In this document: in pieces, positions 1 to 7,737 of the stretch
Position numbering within the stretch: the first letter of the stretch is position 1
Layout: every line of letters begins with the position of its first letter
Source: DATFYI01 sp035315125
GTDB taxonomy: Bacteria > Chloroflexota > Anaerolineae > Anaerolineales > Anaerolineaceae
DNA length: 21,211 bases
Reading direction: 5' to 3'
NCBI GenBank assembly: GCA_035315125.1
Contig: DATFYI010000059.1
Coordinates: 1-21,211, forward strand
Made by a program: the position numbers and the translations under genes
Notes under the pieces: model-generated
The model's input: the letters and a program-made list of their open reading frames with translations, nothing else
What the model was told of the DNA's origin: nothing
Databases searched by the model: none

Positions 1-75
1 GCAATACGGACATTGTTTTGGCCGTTCCGGCTGACTATCCTTGACTTCGGGTAATTGTAGCGTGACAATAGACAT
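1..75 (-). CDS. N-terminal fragment of a zinc-ribbon protein, possibly a transposase (partial)
   Basis: An ATG at 75 opens a frame that stays open to the window edge, giving 25 residues that begin MSIVTLQLPEV and end KQCPYC. The CPYC is what one expects for the first half of a zinc ribbon. A short hydrophobic opening followed by a Cys-x-x-Cys close to the N-terminus resembles the start of several bacterial transposases (ISL3-like and related), but that identification is from memory of the pattern and only 25 residues are visible. There is no strong ribosome binding site, only a GAG-rich stretch about 8 bases upstream. No terminal inverted repeat was recognised between this start and position 296. 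Confidence 0.4.
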   Translation of the reverse strand, partial: MSIVTLQLPEVKDSQPERPKQCPYC

Positions 76-296
76 GGCAAGCTCTCGAGTAAGGCTAATT
101 TTCGCAAATTGATCTTACTCTCAGCTTGCTCTTTTTTCAAAACCTACCAGCTTTGGGACAGACTCATAATTTCTTTGCACTTTTAATTTCCCGGAATTGC
201 AAACGTAGCCAGAAGCGAATGGCAAAGTTCCATTTATCCAAAGTTAAAATTTCCCCTTGGAAAGGGACGGGAAAACGGCCAGATTGCCTTCTTAAA

Positions 297-325
297 TTGA
301 CGAATGGGCATTATTCATATACAAT
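297..325 (+). promoter_or_regulatory. Sigma70-type promoter of the LysE-family gene
   Basis: TTGACG at 297-302 and TACAAT at 320-325 are separated by exactly 17 bases. The predicted start of transcription, near 332, is only about six bases before the ATG at 338, so the message would be nearly leaderless. No Shine-Dalgarno sequence lies between. Confidence 0.55.
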
Positions 326-337
326 CCTCCCCATTCC

Positions 338-955
338 ATGAATATCAATTTTTTCTTGCGCAGCTTGCTGATCGGTTTTTCCATTGCTGCACCCGTCGGG
401 CCAATCGGTATTCTATGCATCCGGCGTTCTTTAGCCGAGGGCCGGCTGGCCGGTCTTGTCACCGGCCTGGGAGCAGCTACGGCCGATGCGTTTTATGGCA
501 GCATCGCAGCTTTCGGCCTGACTATAATATCCGGTTTTCTGATCGGGCAAGCCGGCTGGATCCGCCTGGTAGGTGGATTATTTTTGGCCTATCTAGGAAT
601 CAAAATACTTTTATCTAAACCAGCGCAGCGGCCTGCACAGGTAGGTGTAACGAACCTGGCCGGGGCATATTCGTCCACCCTGCTGCTGACGCTGACCAAT
701 CCAATGACGATTCTCTCGTTTGCAGCAATTTTTGCCGGTTTGGGCGCAGGGCTATCAGGCCATGGCTACGGCACAGTGGCAAGCGTCGTACTGGGCGTTT
801 TTACCGGTTCGGCCGGCTGGTGGCTGCTTTTGAGCACTGGCGCGAGCCTGTTGCGCAGCCGCCTGACCTCAGACATTTTGCTGTGGGTCAACCGGGTATC
901 CGGTTTGATCGTTCTGATATTCGCAATCGTTATTCTGGCTGGTATTAAATTGTAA
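338..955 (+). CDS. LysE/RhtB-family amino-acid exporter
   Basis: This 205-residue, strongly hydrophobic protein has the size and about six membrane segments of LysE/RhtB exporters, which pump amino acids or small metabolites out of the cell. The N-terminal segment carries the characteristic APVGPIG motif at residues 19-25, and TNPMTILSF occurs near 115-123, where the family usually has a TNP motif. The substrate cannot be told from sequence. The ATG at 338 is chosen because the family motif starts directly after it. There is no ribosome binding site and the predicted promoter lies only 12 bases upstream, so translation is probably leaderless. The 3' end overlaps the convergent VOC gene by 11 bases. 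Confidence 0.85.
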   Translation: MNINFFLRSLLIGFSIAAPVGPIGILCIRRSLAEGRLAGLVTGLGAATADAFYGSIAAFGLTIISGFLIGQAGWIRLVGGLFLAYLGIKILLSKPAQRPAQVGVTNLAGAYSSTLLLTLTNPMTILSFAAIFAGLGAGLSGHGYGTVASVVLGVFTGSAGWWLLLSTGASLLRSRLTSDILLWVNRVSGLIVLIFAIVILAGIKL

Positions 956-1334
956 TTTCAACTGGATTGCCGTCCGGATCGAGGACAACACTTTCATAAT
1001 AACCATCACCAGTCCAACGTGGACCGCTCAAAATTGACAGACCATCGCTCTGAAAACAGGCGGTCAGAACATCGACCGCTTCTTTGGAACCAACGGAAAT
1101 AGAAAAATGAGCGTAACCGACCGATTCTGTTTCATCAGTAGGTTTCCTTTCCTGCAGCGGCTCTTTTTGCATAATCTCCAGACGAGCCCCGCTGTCAAAG
1201 GTTAAAAAACAGGAGATAAAATGCTTTTTGGGGTTTTCATAAAGAAGACCAGGTTTAACACCAAAATATTTTATATAAAAAGCCGTAAGGCTTTCAAGAT
1301 CTCTGCTCCAGAGCGCCATATGTTCTATCCGCAT
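945..1334 (-). CDS. VOC-fold protein (glyoxalase/dioxygenase superfamily)
   Basis: This 129-residue protein is a typical single-unit vicinal-oxygen-chelate protein. It begins MRIEHMALW with the first strand, has the RLEIM strand around residue 53, an AHFSIS strand at 75-80 and the closing DPDGNPVEI at 119-127. H5, E53, H76 and E126 fall where the four metal ligands of glyoxalase-I-like members normally sit, so a divalent-metal site is likely. Family members isomerise, cleave or sequester small molecules, and the substrate here is unknown. The nearest purine-rich stretch (AAGAGG) is about 14 bases before the ATG, so initiation looks weak. The stop overlaps the end of the LysE gene on the other strand. 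Confidence 0.85.
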   Translation of the reverse strand: MRIEHMALWSRDLESLTAFYIKYFGVKPGLLYENPKKHFISCFLTFDSGARLEIMQKEPLQERKPTDETESVGYAHFSISVGSKEAVDVLTACFQSDGLSILSGPRWTGDGYYESVVLDPDGNPVEITI

Positions 1335-1437
1335 GGCTGTTTTTCTATCCTCTTGCGTTGTTCATCAGTCGATCCTGGCGTGAACTCGCCCACTAAAACG
1401 GATCCGGGCAACACTTCCATCCGGCTTGTAGAGAAAA

Positions 1438-1584
1438 TCACCAGACGAATCCTTCTTTACCTGCTCGCAGGATACCGAGGGCTACTACAGGAAACCGGTA
1501 ATGCTTCATGGCTTTACGGATTTGGCGAGCCAGCGCTGGTATGCGGTTATCTTGTGCCAGGTTGTCCGTTATTTTATGGTCCAA
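1438..1584 (-). CDS. Possible small ORF, 48 residues, TTG start; perhaps a frameshifted remnant
   Basis: Between the HNH and VOC genes lies a 48-codon frame beginning with TTG, preceded by a perfect AGGAGG five bases upstream. The product begins LDHKITDNLAQ and is basic in the middle (ARQIRKAMKHYR). At its TGA stop (1438-1440), a shift of one base opens a second protein-like stretch (DFLYKPDGSVARIRF, ending at 1365). The pair may therefore be one broken gene. I do not recognise either part. The good ribosome binding site is the only positive evidence; a chance ORF is quite possible. Confidence 0.3.
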   Translation of the reverse strand: MDHKITDNLAQDNRIPALARQIRKAMKHYRFPVVALGILRAGKEGFVW

Positions 1585-1603
1585 TCCTGCCTCCTGAAGC
1601 GTT

Positions 1604-2185
1604 TTAATTTTTGGGCATCACATTGTAAACTGCCAGCCAATTCGTTGAAATCTCGATCTGCGCCTGCTGCAGACTGACCGCCCCAGAGCAAACCTGGTCA
1701 TGCAGATAATTTTCTAGTTCGTCTTTCTCATGGAAGCCCGGCGTCGGTGAGGCTGCCTCCGGCCACAGGTTTGCGATATCATTCGAGCCCCCCAATTCCA
1801 GACTGATCAGATGGTCTACCTCATATTGCCCGGTAGTATGGTGAGTAATCCCATATTCAGCATAGTCCTGGTATTTCTCACTTTCTGGCACATTGCGCAC
1901 TGAGCGAGCGTAGCCAGAATGACAAATATCACTCTTGGTTACGTTTGTAAAAATAGCACCCGGCGTACAGGACCGATCCTGGAGAGGCCCGTTCACCTGA
2001 CAGCCGGAGGTCTTGGTCTGTTTTCCCCAGCTAGCTGGGACATTTTCTGTGGGAGCCGCCACCACCGAGGTGCTTGAGCCAGTCACAGGCGTTTGGGTTG
2101 ATTGGGTTATGGGCAAGAGCAGTGCGCACGAAATGAGAATAATTGCAGAAAAGCCCAAGATGAACAGTTTATGACTGGTTGTCAT
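1604..2185 (-). CDS. Exported HNH-motif protein, probable lipoprotein
   Basis: This 193-residue protein starts with a short basic region and a hydrophobic segment ending LILIS-C20, which matches a lipobox; it may be a lipoprotein, or simply membrane-anchored. A spacer of about 40 residues rich in S, T and P follows. The core has C62, C73 and C88 with a GYARSVRNV stretch, then YEVDHLISLELGGSN at 121-135, NLWPEA at 139-144, and a KDELE helix at 154-158. This is the pattern of small secreted HNH-endonuclease-like proteins, where the DH pair and downstream Asn and His form the metal site. DNA cleavage is plausible from the family but unproven. A GGGAGAG stretch precedes the ATG by four bases. The gene lies 25 bases after the DUF1963 gene and may be co-transcribed with it. 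Confidence 0.8.
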   Translation of the reverse strand: MTTSHKLFILGFSAIILISCALLLPITQSTQTPVTGSSTSVVAAPTENVPASWGKQTKTSGCQVNGPLQDRSCTPGAIFTNVTKSDICHSGYARSVRNVPESEKYQDYAEYGITHHTTGQYEVDHLISLELGGSNDIANLWPEAASPTPGFHEKDELENYLHDQVCSGAVSLQQAQIEISTNWLAVYNVMPKN

Positions 2186-2210
2186 TAATCTCTCCCTTTA
2201 AAATTGCGAT

Positions 2211-3062
2211 CTAATCAGATTGAAGCACAACCCAGGTATTGTCAAAATGCCCAGCAGCTAAATCAGCTCGCTTAATCCAAAAATACAACATACCGGCAGA
2301 CGCCCATTTCATCCCTGCGTGCTCATCTGAATCAACTTGTAGCAAAAGGTGCCAATCCAGGGAAGTTTTTGCAAAGGCTTCCGCACCCGGATCATCGATA
2401 CTGGCTATACCATTTGCCATCAAGGCGCACTGCAGGTGCATATCGTCCTGTATGGTATCGGGATGCCCCAGCAAACGGTCATGAATAGCGGAGCGATCTT
2501 GTGGACTTGGAAAATTATACAAGAAATCTTCATAACGAGTTTGTTCATCTGCTGTCCAATTGAAATCCGGCAGGAAAATATCCGGCTTGCCAGGCAAGGT
2601 GATTTCACTATAGAAAGAGATGGAACAAGGCTGAAAAAGCCCTTCAGCAGGTAATCCGGGCGGTGCAGAACGCTGCTGTAAGCGAGCAGGATCCTCACCA
2701 TAATAAAATACCTGCCAGCCACCACGATCGGCCGGTTTTTCACCATAAGTTTCCTGATGAGCATCGTAGAAAAAATAGATCAAGCCTTGCGACGGTAAAT
2801 CTGCACTGATTCCATAAGGCTTAAGCTCTTCCAGTCGAATTTGAGCGATAAAGGATTGAGGTATTCCATTCAATAACGGCCAGGCCATTTGCGAAGGCAA
2901 TTCCGGCAAACCACCCAACCTGGATGAAGCCGGTTCTAACCGTTGGCTGCCGGCCGCCTGGCTTACCAGGCGCAGCGATGGTTGTTCTAGGTTTTCAATA
3001 TCGCCAATAATCCGGCCCAGGCCGGCTTGTTTCAAAGCGGCAGATATTTGCATTTGATCCAT
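2211..3062 (-). CDS. DUF1963 / YwqG-family protein
   Basis: This 283-residue cytoplasmic protein has the landmarks of the DUF1963 (YwqG) family. These are an early RLGGLPELP at 48-56 leading to MAWPLL, a FIAQIRLEEL strand, a GLIYFFYDA strand near 113-121, then HRLLGHPD near 195-202, WHLLLQVDSD near 236-245 and a final MLYFWIKRADL. The usual length of the family is about 250-280, so the gene looks complete. The biochemical function of the family is not established, so none is assigned. AAGGAG lies six bases before the ATG at 3062. It is followed by the HNH gene on the same strand. Confidence 0.85.
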   Translation of the reverse strand: MDQMQISAALKQAGLGRIIGDIENLEQPSLRLVSQAAGSQRLEPASSRLGGLPELPSQMAWPLLNGIPQSFIAQIRLEELKPYGISADLPSQGLIYFFYDAHQETYGEKPADRGGWQVFYYGEDPARLQQRSAPPGLPAEGLFQPCSISFYSEITLPGKPDIFLPDFNWTADEQTRYEDFLYNFPSPQDRSAIHDRLLGHPDTIQDDMHLQCALMANGIASIDDPGAEAFAKTSLDWHLLLQVDSDEHAGMKWASAGMLYFWIKRADLAAGHFDNTWVVLQSD

Positions 3063-3151
3063 TATTTGCTCCTTATTTGCTATGATCCTGTGCTTCTTTT
3101 GCTCTCCCTCTGGGATCGCGCAGCATGCCGCAGGCTGAGATAGTGAGTTTT

Positions 3152-4048
3152 TTATGTTCTACGCACCTGAGCCAACAGCATAGCCACAAATATCATAGCA
3201 CAACCGATAATCTGAATGGTATATAAAACCTCACCCAACAGAAAATACCCGGAAATTACCGCAAAGACCGCTTCCATACTCATGATGACGGCAGCATCGG
3301 TGGCCGGAGCATGCCGCTGCCCTATAATCTGTAATGTAAATGCAACCGCGGTGGAAATAATGCCCAAATACAAGAGTGGTAACCAGGAACTGGCAATTTG
3401 GGCAAGTGTATGCGTTTCAAAGAACAGACCTGTCGTAAGGCTTAAGATGGCTGCTACAAAAGACTGACCAACTGCCAGCTTCAGGGGATCCATCTGCTGG
3501 GCCAATCTGCCGATCAGGATCACATGAAAGGCCCAAAGCAAAGAACCAGCCAGCTCAAGCCCATCTCCTGGAGCCATTTGAAAGGTGCCACGGGTGCTTA
3601 ATAGCCAGCCCCCGGCCACCGCCAGAACGGCCGCGGCCCAGGCCAACCTGCTAATTTTTTGCCGCCAGAATATCATCAATAATATGGGTACAAGCACTAC
3701 ATAAAGGGTAGTGATAAAACCGGCATTCCCGGCAGTGGTAAACTGGAGACCGGCTTGTTGAACGGTACTGGCTGCGAACAAAACCAAACCAGTCAACAGC
3801 ACCTGGGGCAGCACAGTTCGCTCCACTTTCCAATGAAAGCGGATAAAAGGCAGTAAAACCAGGACTGCCAATAGAAAACGCAGCCCGTTAAAAATAAAGA
3901 TGCCACTCTGTTCAGCCCCCAGACGCTGAGCAACAAAAGCCGTGCCCCAGATAAGGGCTGCCATCAGCAGGGATAAATCAGAGCGTAGCCGTTTAATATC
4001 AAACGCTTTCGGCGCTGAAACTGCATTGATTTCAATAGGATTATTCAC
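3152..4048 (-). CDS. EamA-family (DMT superfamily) transporter
   Basis: This 298-residue membrane protein has about ten transmembrane helices arranged as two EamA repeats, roughly residues 22-150 and 160-295. Typical family signatures are ALIWGTAFVAQR near 32-43 at the start of the first repeat, and LYLGIISTAVAFTLQIIGQR and VFAVISGYFLLGE in the second. Members export amino acids, nucleotides or other metabolites, and the substrate is not predictable. A GTG start at 4048 is used because an in-frame TGA lies just upstream and the next ATG is inside the first helix. The nearest good Shine-Dalgarno (GGAGAG) is 18 bases away, so initiation is unusual. A promoter with TTGAAC and TATACT lies upstream. 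Confidence 0.9.
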   Translation of the reverse strand: MNNPIEINAVSAPKAFDIKRLRSDLSLLMAALIWGTAFVAQRLGAEQSGIFIFNGLRFLLAVLVLLPFIRFHWKVERTVLPQVLLTGLVLFAASTVQQAGLQFTTAGNAGFITTLYVVLVPILLMIFWRQKISRLAWAAAVLAVAGGWLLSTRGTFQMAPGDGLELAGSLLWAFHVILIGRLAQQMDPLKLAVGQSFVAAILSLTTGLFFETHTLAQIASSWLPLLYLGIISTAVAFTLQIIGQRHAPATDAAVIMSMEAVFAVISGYFLLGEVLYTIQIIGCAMIFVAMLLAQVRRT

Positions 4049-4088
4049 GATCGCTCACTTGGTTATCTCTCCAAAAAAACACTATCCA

Positions 4089-4117
4089 AGTATAAATTAA
4101 ACGTCAGGCTCGTTCAA
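4089..4117 (-). promoter_or_regulatory. Sigma70-type promoter of the EamA transporter gene
   Basis: On the minus strand TTGAAC (4117-4112) and TATACT (4094-4089) are 17 bases apart. Predicted transcription starts near 4082, about 34 bases before the GTG start. Confidence 0.55.
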
Positions 4118-4216
4118 GCTGGTTGGCAGAAGAATCTTACCTTTTATAATCCATGCTTGCGACGATTTCGAGAATATTGCGTATACAATACAAGGTATCA
4201 TATAAAGAGGTAAAAA

Positions 4217-5506
4217 ATGCTTAAAAATTCTTCGACAGACCTGCATATAAATCAAGACTTATTTGTTCGATTACAGGTCCAATATTTATTACAACAAACG
4301 ATCTCCTTGTGGTGGGAATGTGAAAACAACGCTTATCCTGAGATGCCCAGCTATACAGGCCATTTACAGGATACGAATGAAAAACAGCTGGGTCTGTTCA
4401 CCAATGAACTAAGCCAACAAGCCAGACGGCTGCCCAAGACACCCTCAGAAATCCAGAAAGTACATCAGCAAATTTCAAACAAATACAGCAGGCTGGCTTG
4501 CTCTATTTTGGGTTTTGAAAAGAGCCAATTGGATTTTATACAATCCTCCGGATTGGCTGAAGTGCTGGTCGATTTTGCACAGATGGCGCGCTGTTTTGAT
4601 CCTCAAATCAGTGGCGAGGATATCTACCAGGCCGGGCGTAATGTGATGACAATGAATCTATTGCAATTATTATTAAACCTGCCCGTTCAAATCAGCCCGG
4701 CAATATTTGCTTACAGCATGTTGTATCCTTTTAGCGATAACTATTTGGACGACCCGTCCATTTCAGGCCAGACCAAGCTCACTTTTGGTGAGCACTTCAA
4801 AAGGCGCTTAAACGGCGAGCTCATCAGGCCAGCCAATCAGCGCGAACAAACGATATTCGATTTGATCGGTATGGTGGAAGGCCAATTTGAGAGAGCTCAG
4901 TATCCTCAGGTTTACCAGAGCCTGAATGCCATCCAGGATGCCCAGCAGAAAAGCCTGAAATTGCAGCACATCAATACCTCACCTTATGATACAAATATTT
5001 TGGAGATCGTATTTGAAAAAGGTGGCACAGCTGTTCTGGCAGATGGTTATCTGGTAGCTGGCTCACTCAGTCCAGCCGAAGCCGATTTTATGTTCACATA
5101 CGGCGTCTTTACACAGTTAATGGATGATCTGGAAGACGTACAACAGGACCTAAAAGACGGAATATTAACTCTTTTCTCACAAAGCGCCCGCTTGAAAATC
5201 CCTCTGGATGGGTTGACTAACCGCACTTTTGCTATGGGTCAAATATTATTGAACCGCCTGGATTGTTTTAATTCAACCGCCCAAAAACCCATTAGAGAAA
5301 TCCTCCAAAAAAGCATCCATCCTCTATTAATCGTTTCTGCTGCCGGATTAGGCTCATACTATTCTCGTGGATATCTATCAGAATTAGAGAATCACTTGCC
5401 TTTTCACTATTCATTCTTAAGCAAGCAACGCAAAAAAATCATTCGACAGAAGACTACCCTGACCAGGCTTGCTGAGATTTTAGTGCTGCGGACAAAGCTC
5501 GATTAA
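4217..5506 (+). CDS. Class I isoprenoid-synthase-like protein with two Asp-rich motifs
   Basis: This 429-residue, mostly helical protein has two acidic motifs placed as in class I terpenoid enzymes: SDNYLDDP at 173-180 (D174, D178, D179) and MDDLEDVQQD at 302-311 (D303, D304, D307, D311). An EKGGTAVLADGYLV segment at 267-280 lies one helix before the second motif. In trans-prenyltransferases and squalene/phytoene synthases such motifs bind Mg2+ and the diphosphate of an allylic substrate. The length and the first 120 residues do not match a standard farnesyl or geranylgeranyl diphosphate synthase, squalene synthase or phytoene synthase, so substrate and product are unknown. The start is supported by AGAGG six bases before the ATG. 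No other isoprenoid gene is nearby, so there is no help from context. Confidence 0.65.
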   Translation: MLKNSSTDLHINQDLFVRLQVQYLLQQTISLWWECENNAYPEMPSYTGHLQDTNEKQLGLFTNELSQQARRLPKTPSEIQKVHQQISNKYSRLACSILGFEKSQLDFIQSSGLAEVLVDFAQMARCFDPQISGEDIYQAGRNVMTMNLLQLLLNLPVQISPAIFAYSMLYPFSDNYLDDPSISGQTKLTFGEHFKRRLNGELIRPANQREQTIFDLIGMVEGQFERAQYPQVYQSLNAIQDAQQKSLKLQHINTSPYDTNILEIVFEKGGTAVLADGYLVAGSLSPAEADFMFTYGVFTQLMDDLEDVQQDLKDGILTLFSQSARLKIPLDGLTNRTFAMGQILLNRLDCFNSTAQKPIREILQKSIHPLLIVSAAGLGSYYSRGYLSELENHLPFHYSFLSKQRKKIIRQKTTLTRLAEILVLRTKLD

Positions 5507-5527
5507 ACCACACCGATTCATCTTTGT

Positions 5528-5533
5528 TATAAT
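5528..5533 (+). promoter_or_regulatory. Possible -10 box before the acyl-CoA synthetase gene
   Basis: A perfect TATAAT lies 82 bases before the ATG at 5616. No convincing -35 box is seen 16-18 bases upstream, so this is a weak call based on the -10 hexamer alone. Confidence 0.3.
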
Positions 5534-5615
5534 GAGGTTCGACCGTTTTTTCATCCTGTTTCACTAATCCTCTGGTGGAACAGGCTTATATATTTACTAA
5601 CCCCCTTTTCAAACT

Positions 5616-7724
5616 ATGCCAACAGACACGTCTCTTACCCCATTTTTCGCCCCTCAGGGCGTGGCCGTTCTGGGCGCATCGCGCGACCCAACCAAGCTGG
5701 GATACGGGTTGTCTCGTAACCTGGTCCAAAGTGGATATCGAGGAGCTATCCATTTCGTAAATCCGCGCGGCGGAATGTTGTTCGGTCACCCAATCTACGC
5801 CAAAATCGGTGATGTACCTGACCCGGTTGATTTAGCCGTCTTGCTGGTGCCGCCCGAATTTGTCCCCCAAACCCTGGAAGAATGTGGAAAGCGCGGCATC
5901 CGGGCTGCGATAATCGCGACGGGTGGCTTTAAAGAGACCGGTAGTGAGGGAGCCGCATTGGAAAATCGCTGCCTTGAAATTGCCAAACAATATCAAATGC
6001 GGCTGATTGGACCAAACTGCATTGGTTTGAGCGACACTCATTTACCGTTGGATACAACCTTTTTACAGCCCCCGCCCCCACCTGTTGGCGAGATTTCTTT
6101 CATTTCCCATTCTGGGGCCATCTGCGCGGCTGTCATCGATTGGATCCGCGGCCAGGGCTTTGGGCTATCTACACTAATCAGCCTCGGGAACCAGGCTGAT
6201 GTCAACGAAACGGACGTATTGGCGCCGGTTGCAGCCGATCCAAACACCCATGTTATCACGTTATATATGGAAGGGGTCAGCAATGGGCGGCGTTTTGTGG
6301 AACAGGCCCGCCAGGTTTGCCGCCAGAAACCGGTGGTGGCGTTAAAAGTAGGACGGTTTGAAAGCGGAAAACGCGCCGCAGCCAGCCATACCGGCGCTCT
6401 GGCAGGTCAAGAATCGGCTTATGATGCCGCATTTCAAAAGGCTGGGGTGATTCGCGCGAACACTACATTGGAGATGTTCCAATGGGCACGCGCCCTGGCC
6501 TGGAGTCCATTACCAGCCGGAAGGAATGTAGCCGTTTTGACCAATGCCGGCGGTCCGGGGGTTACTGCCGCAGACGCACTGGAACTTCACGGTTTGAGAT
6601 TGGCTTCGCTGGCGGAAGCTACTCAAAGCGGGCTAAAATCCTTTTTACCGGCAGCAGCCAGCCTGCACAACCCGGTGGATATGCTGGCCTCAGCCAGCCC
6701 TGAACATTATGCCGAAAGCCTGCGGCTGCTGTTAGCTGATCCGGGAGTGGATAGTGTACTGATTATCGCCCCACCGCCGCCCACTTCTAGCGCCGGGGCG
6801 GTTGCAAAAGCGATTATCCCGGTGATTCAGATGACGGAAAAACCGGTGGTGGTCACATTAATGGGTGACCGTTTGATACAGGAAGGGGTTGAGTTCTTTC
6901 GGGCGGCGCGTATCCTGGAATTTCGCTTTCCGGAAGAAAGCGCCTCAGCTCTGGGTGTTCTGTCCCAACGAGCAGATATTCTGCAGCGGCTGGCCGAAGA
7001 GCCCGCTATATTCCCGGATATCGATCGCAAAAAGGCGGCTGGGCTGCTGGCCAGCCAGCCCGCCGGTCAATTTATAGACCAAGAAACCATCCATGGGCTA
7101 TTTGATATTTATGGTCTGCCAGTTTTAAAGGTTGAGCTGGCTGATAGTCCGGAAAAGGCTGCCGAAATGGCCGACCTGTTGGGCTATCCGGTGGTTCTGA
7201 AAGTTGCTTCTCCTGATATTCCCCATAAATCGGACGTGGGTGGCGTGCTGCTTAATTTAAACAGTGCCAATGCCGTTATGGAAGGCTACCAGGCCGTCGT
7301 TCAGAAAGCCCGGCTGGCTCGCCCGGACGCCAGGATCGAGGGCGTTCACATCCAACGTATGCTGCCAAATGGTCAGGAGGTCATCGTTGGAGTGGTTCAG
7401 GATCCGCAGTTTGGCCCGCTGGTGATGTTTGGATCTGGCGGGGTCGAGGTTGAAGGAATGAAGGACGTGGCCTTTGCCCTGGCGCCGCTTTCAATGCAAG
7501 ACGCCAACCGCCTGCTGGACAATACCTGGGCCGGTCGAAAACTGGCGGGGTTCCGTAACTTGCCGGCCGCCGACCGCGCCGGAGTCGCCAAGGTTTTATT
7601 AAGGCTGGCCCAACTGGCCTACGATTTCCCACAGCTGGCGGAAATTGAAATTAATCCGCTGCGGGTGCTGGCGGCCGGTGAAGGCGCTTTTGCAGTGGAT
7701 GTGCGTGCCAGGTTAATCGGATAA
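5616..7724 (+). CDS. Acetate/acyl-CoA ligase (ADP-forming), fused alpha-beta subunits
   Basis: This 702-residue protein interconverts acyl-CoA + ADP + Pi and acid + ATP + CoA. Its domain order is that of a fused alpha-beta enzyme. A CoA-binding Rossmann domain comes first (VAVLGASRDPTKLGY at 16-30, NPRGG at 49-53), then the succinyl-CoA-ligase-like domains with SHTGALAG at 257-264, whose H258 is the likely phosphohistidine. A C-terminal ATP-grasp domain follows (LGYPVVLKVASPDIPHKSDVGG at 522-543, GGVEVEGMKDVAF at 608-620, EIEINPL at 676-682). The length is normal for the family. The acyl substrate (acetate, propionate or longer) is not predictable. There is no Shine-Dalgarno sequence before the ATG, unlike most neighbours. 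The gene ends 13 bases from the convergent oxidoreductase gene. Confidence 0.9.
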   Translation: MPTDTSLTPFFAPQGVAVLGASRDPTKLGYGLSRNLVQSGYRGAIHFVNPRGGMLFGHPIYAKIGDVPDPVDLAVLLVPPEFVPQTLEECGKRGIRAAIIATGGFKETGSEGAALENRCLEIAKQYQMRLIGPNCIGLSDTHLPLDTTFLQPPPPPVGEISFISHSGAICAAVIDWIRGQGFGLSTLISLGNQADVNETDVLAPVAADPNTHVITLYMEGVSNGRRFVEQARQVCRQKPVVALKVGRFESGKRAAASHTGALAGQESAYDAAFQKAGVIRANTTLEMFQWARALAWSPLPAGRNVAVLTNAGGPGVTAADALELHGLRLASLAEATQSGLKSFLPAAASLHNPVDMLASASPEHYAESLRLLLADPGVDSVLIIAPPPPTSSAGAVAKAIIPVIQMTEKPVVVTLMGDRLIQEGVEFFRAARILEFRFPEESASALGVLSQRADILQRLAEEPAIFPDIDRKKAAGLLASQPAGQFIDQETIHGLFDIYGLPVLKVELADSPEKAAEMADLLGYPVVLKVASPDIPHKSDVGGVLLNLNSANAVMEGYQAVVQKARLARPDARIEGVHIQRMLPNGQEVIVGVVQDPQFGPLVMFGSGGVEVEGMKDVAFALAPLSMQDANRLLDNTWAGRKLAGFRNLPAADRAGVAKVLLRLAQLAYDFPQLAEIEINPLRVLAAGEGAFAVDVRARLIG

Positions 7725-7737
7725 ATTTCTCGTAATC

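Noticed and set aside
126..341. 71-residue frame on the plus strand before the LysE gene
   Set aside because: No ribosome binding site, no recognisable domain, composition of random translation, and it runs through the LysE promoter into the start of that gene.
304..618. 104-residue frame overlapping the LysE gene
   Set aside because: It is a shifted frame of the LysE gene, and the LysE frame has clear family motifs.
1221..1607. 128-residue plus-strand frame between the VOC and HNH genes
   Set aside because: Its first third is antisense to the VOC gene and the rest is antisense to the small ORF. No start signal and no family resemblance.
5506..5616. Terminator GGTTCGACC-TTTTTT after the isoprenoid-synthase-like gene
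   Set aside because: The stem has only four pairs with a one-base loop, too weak to fold.
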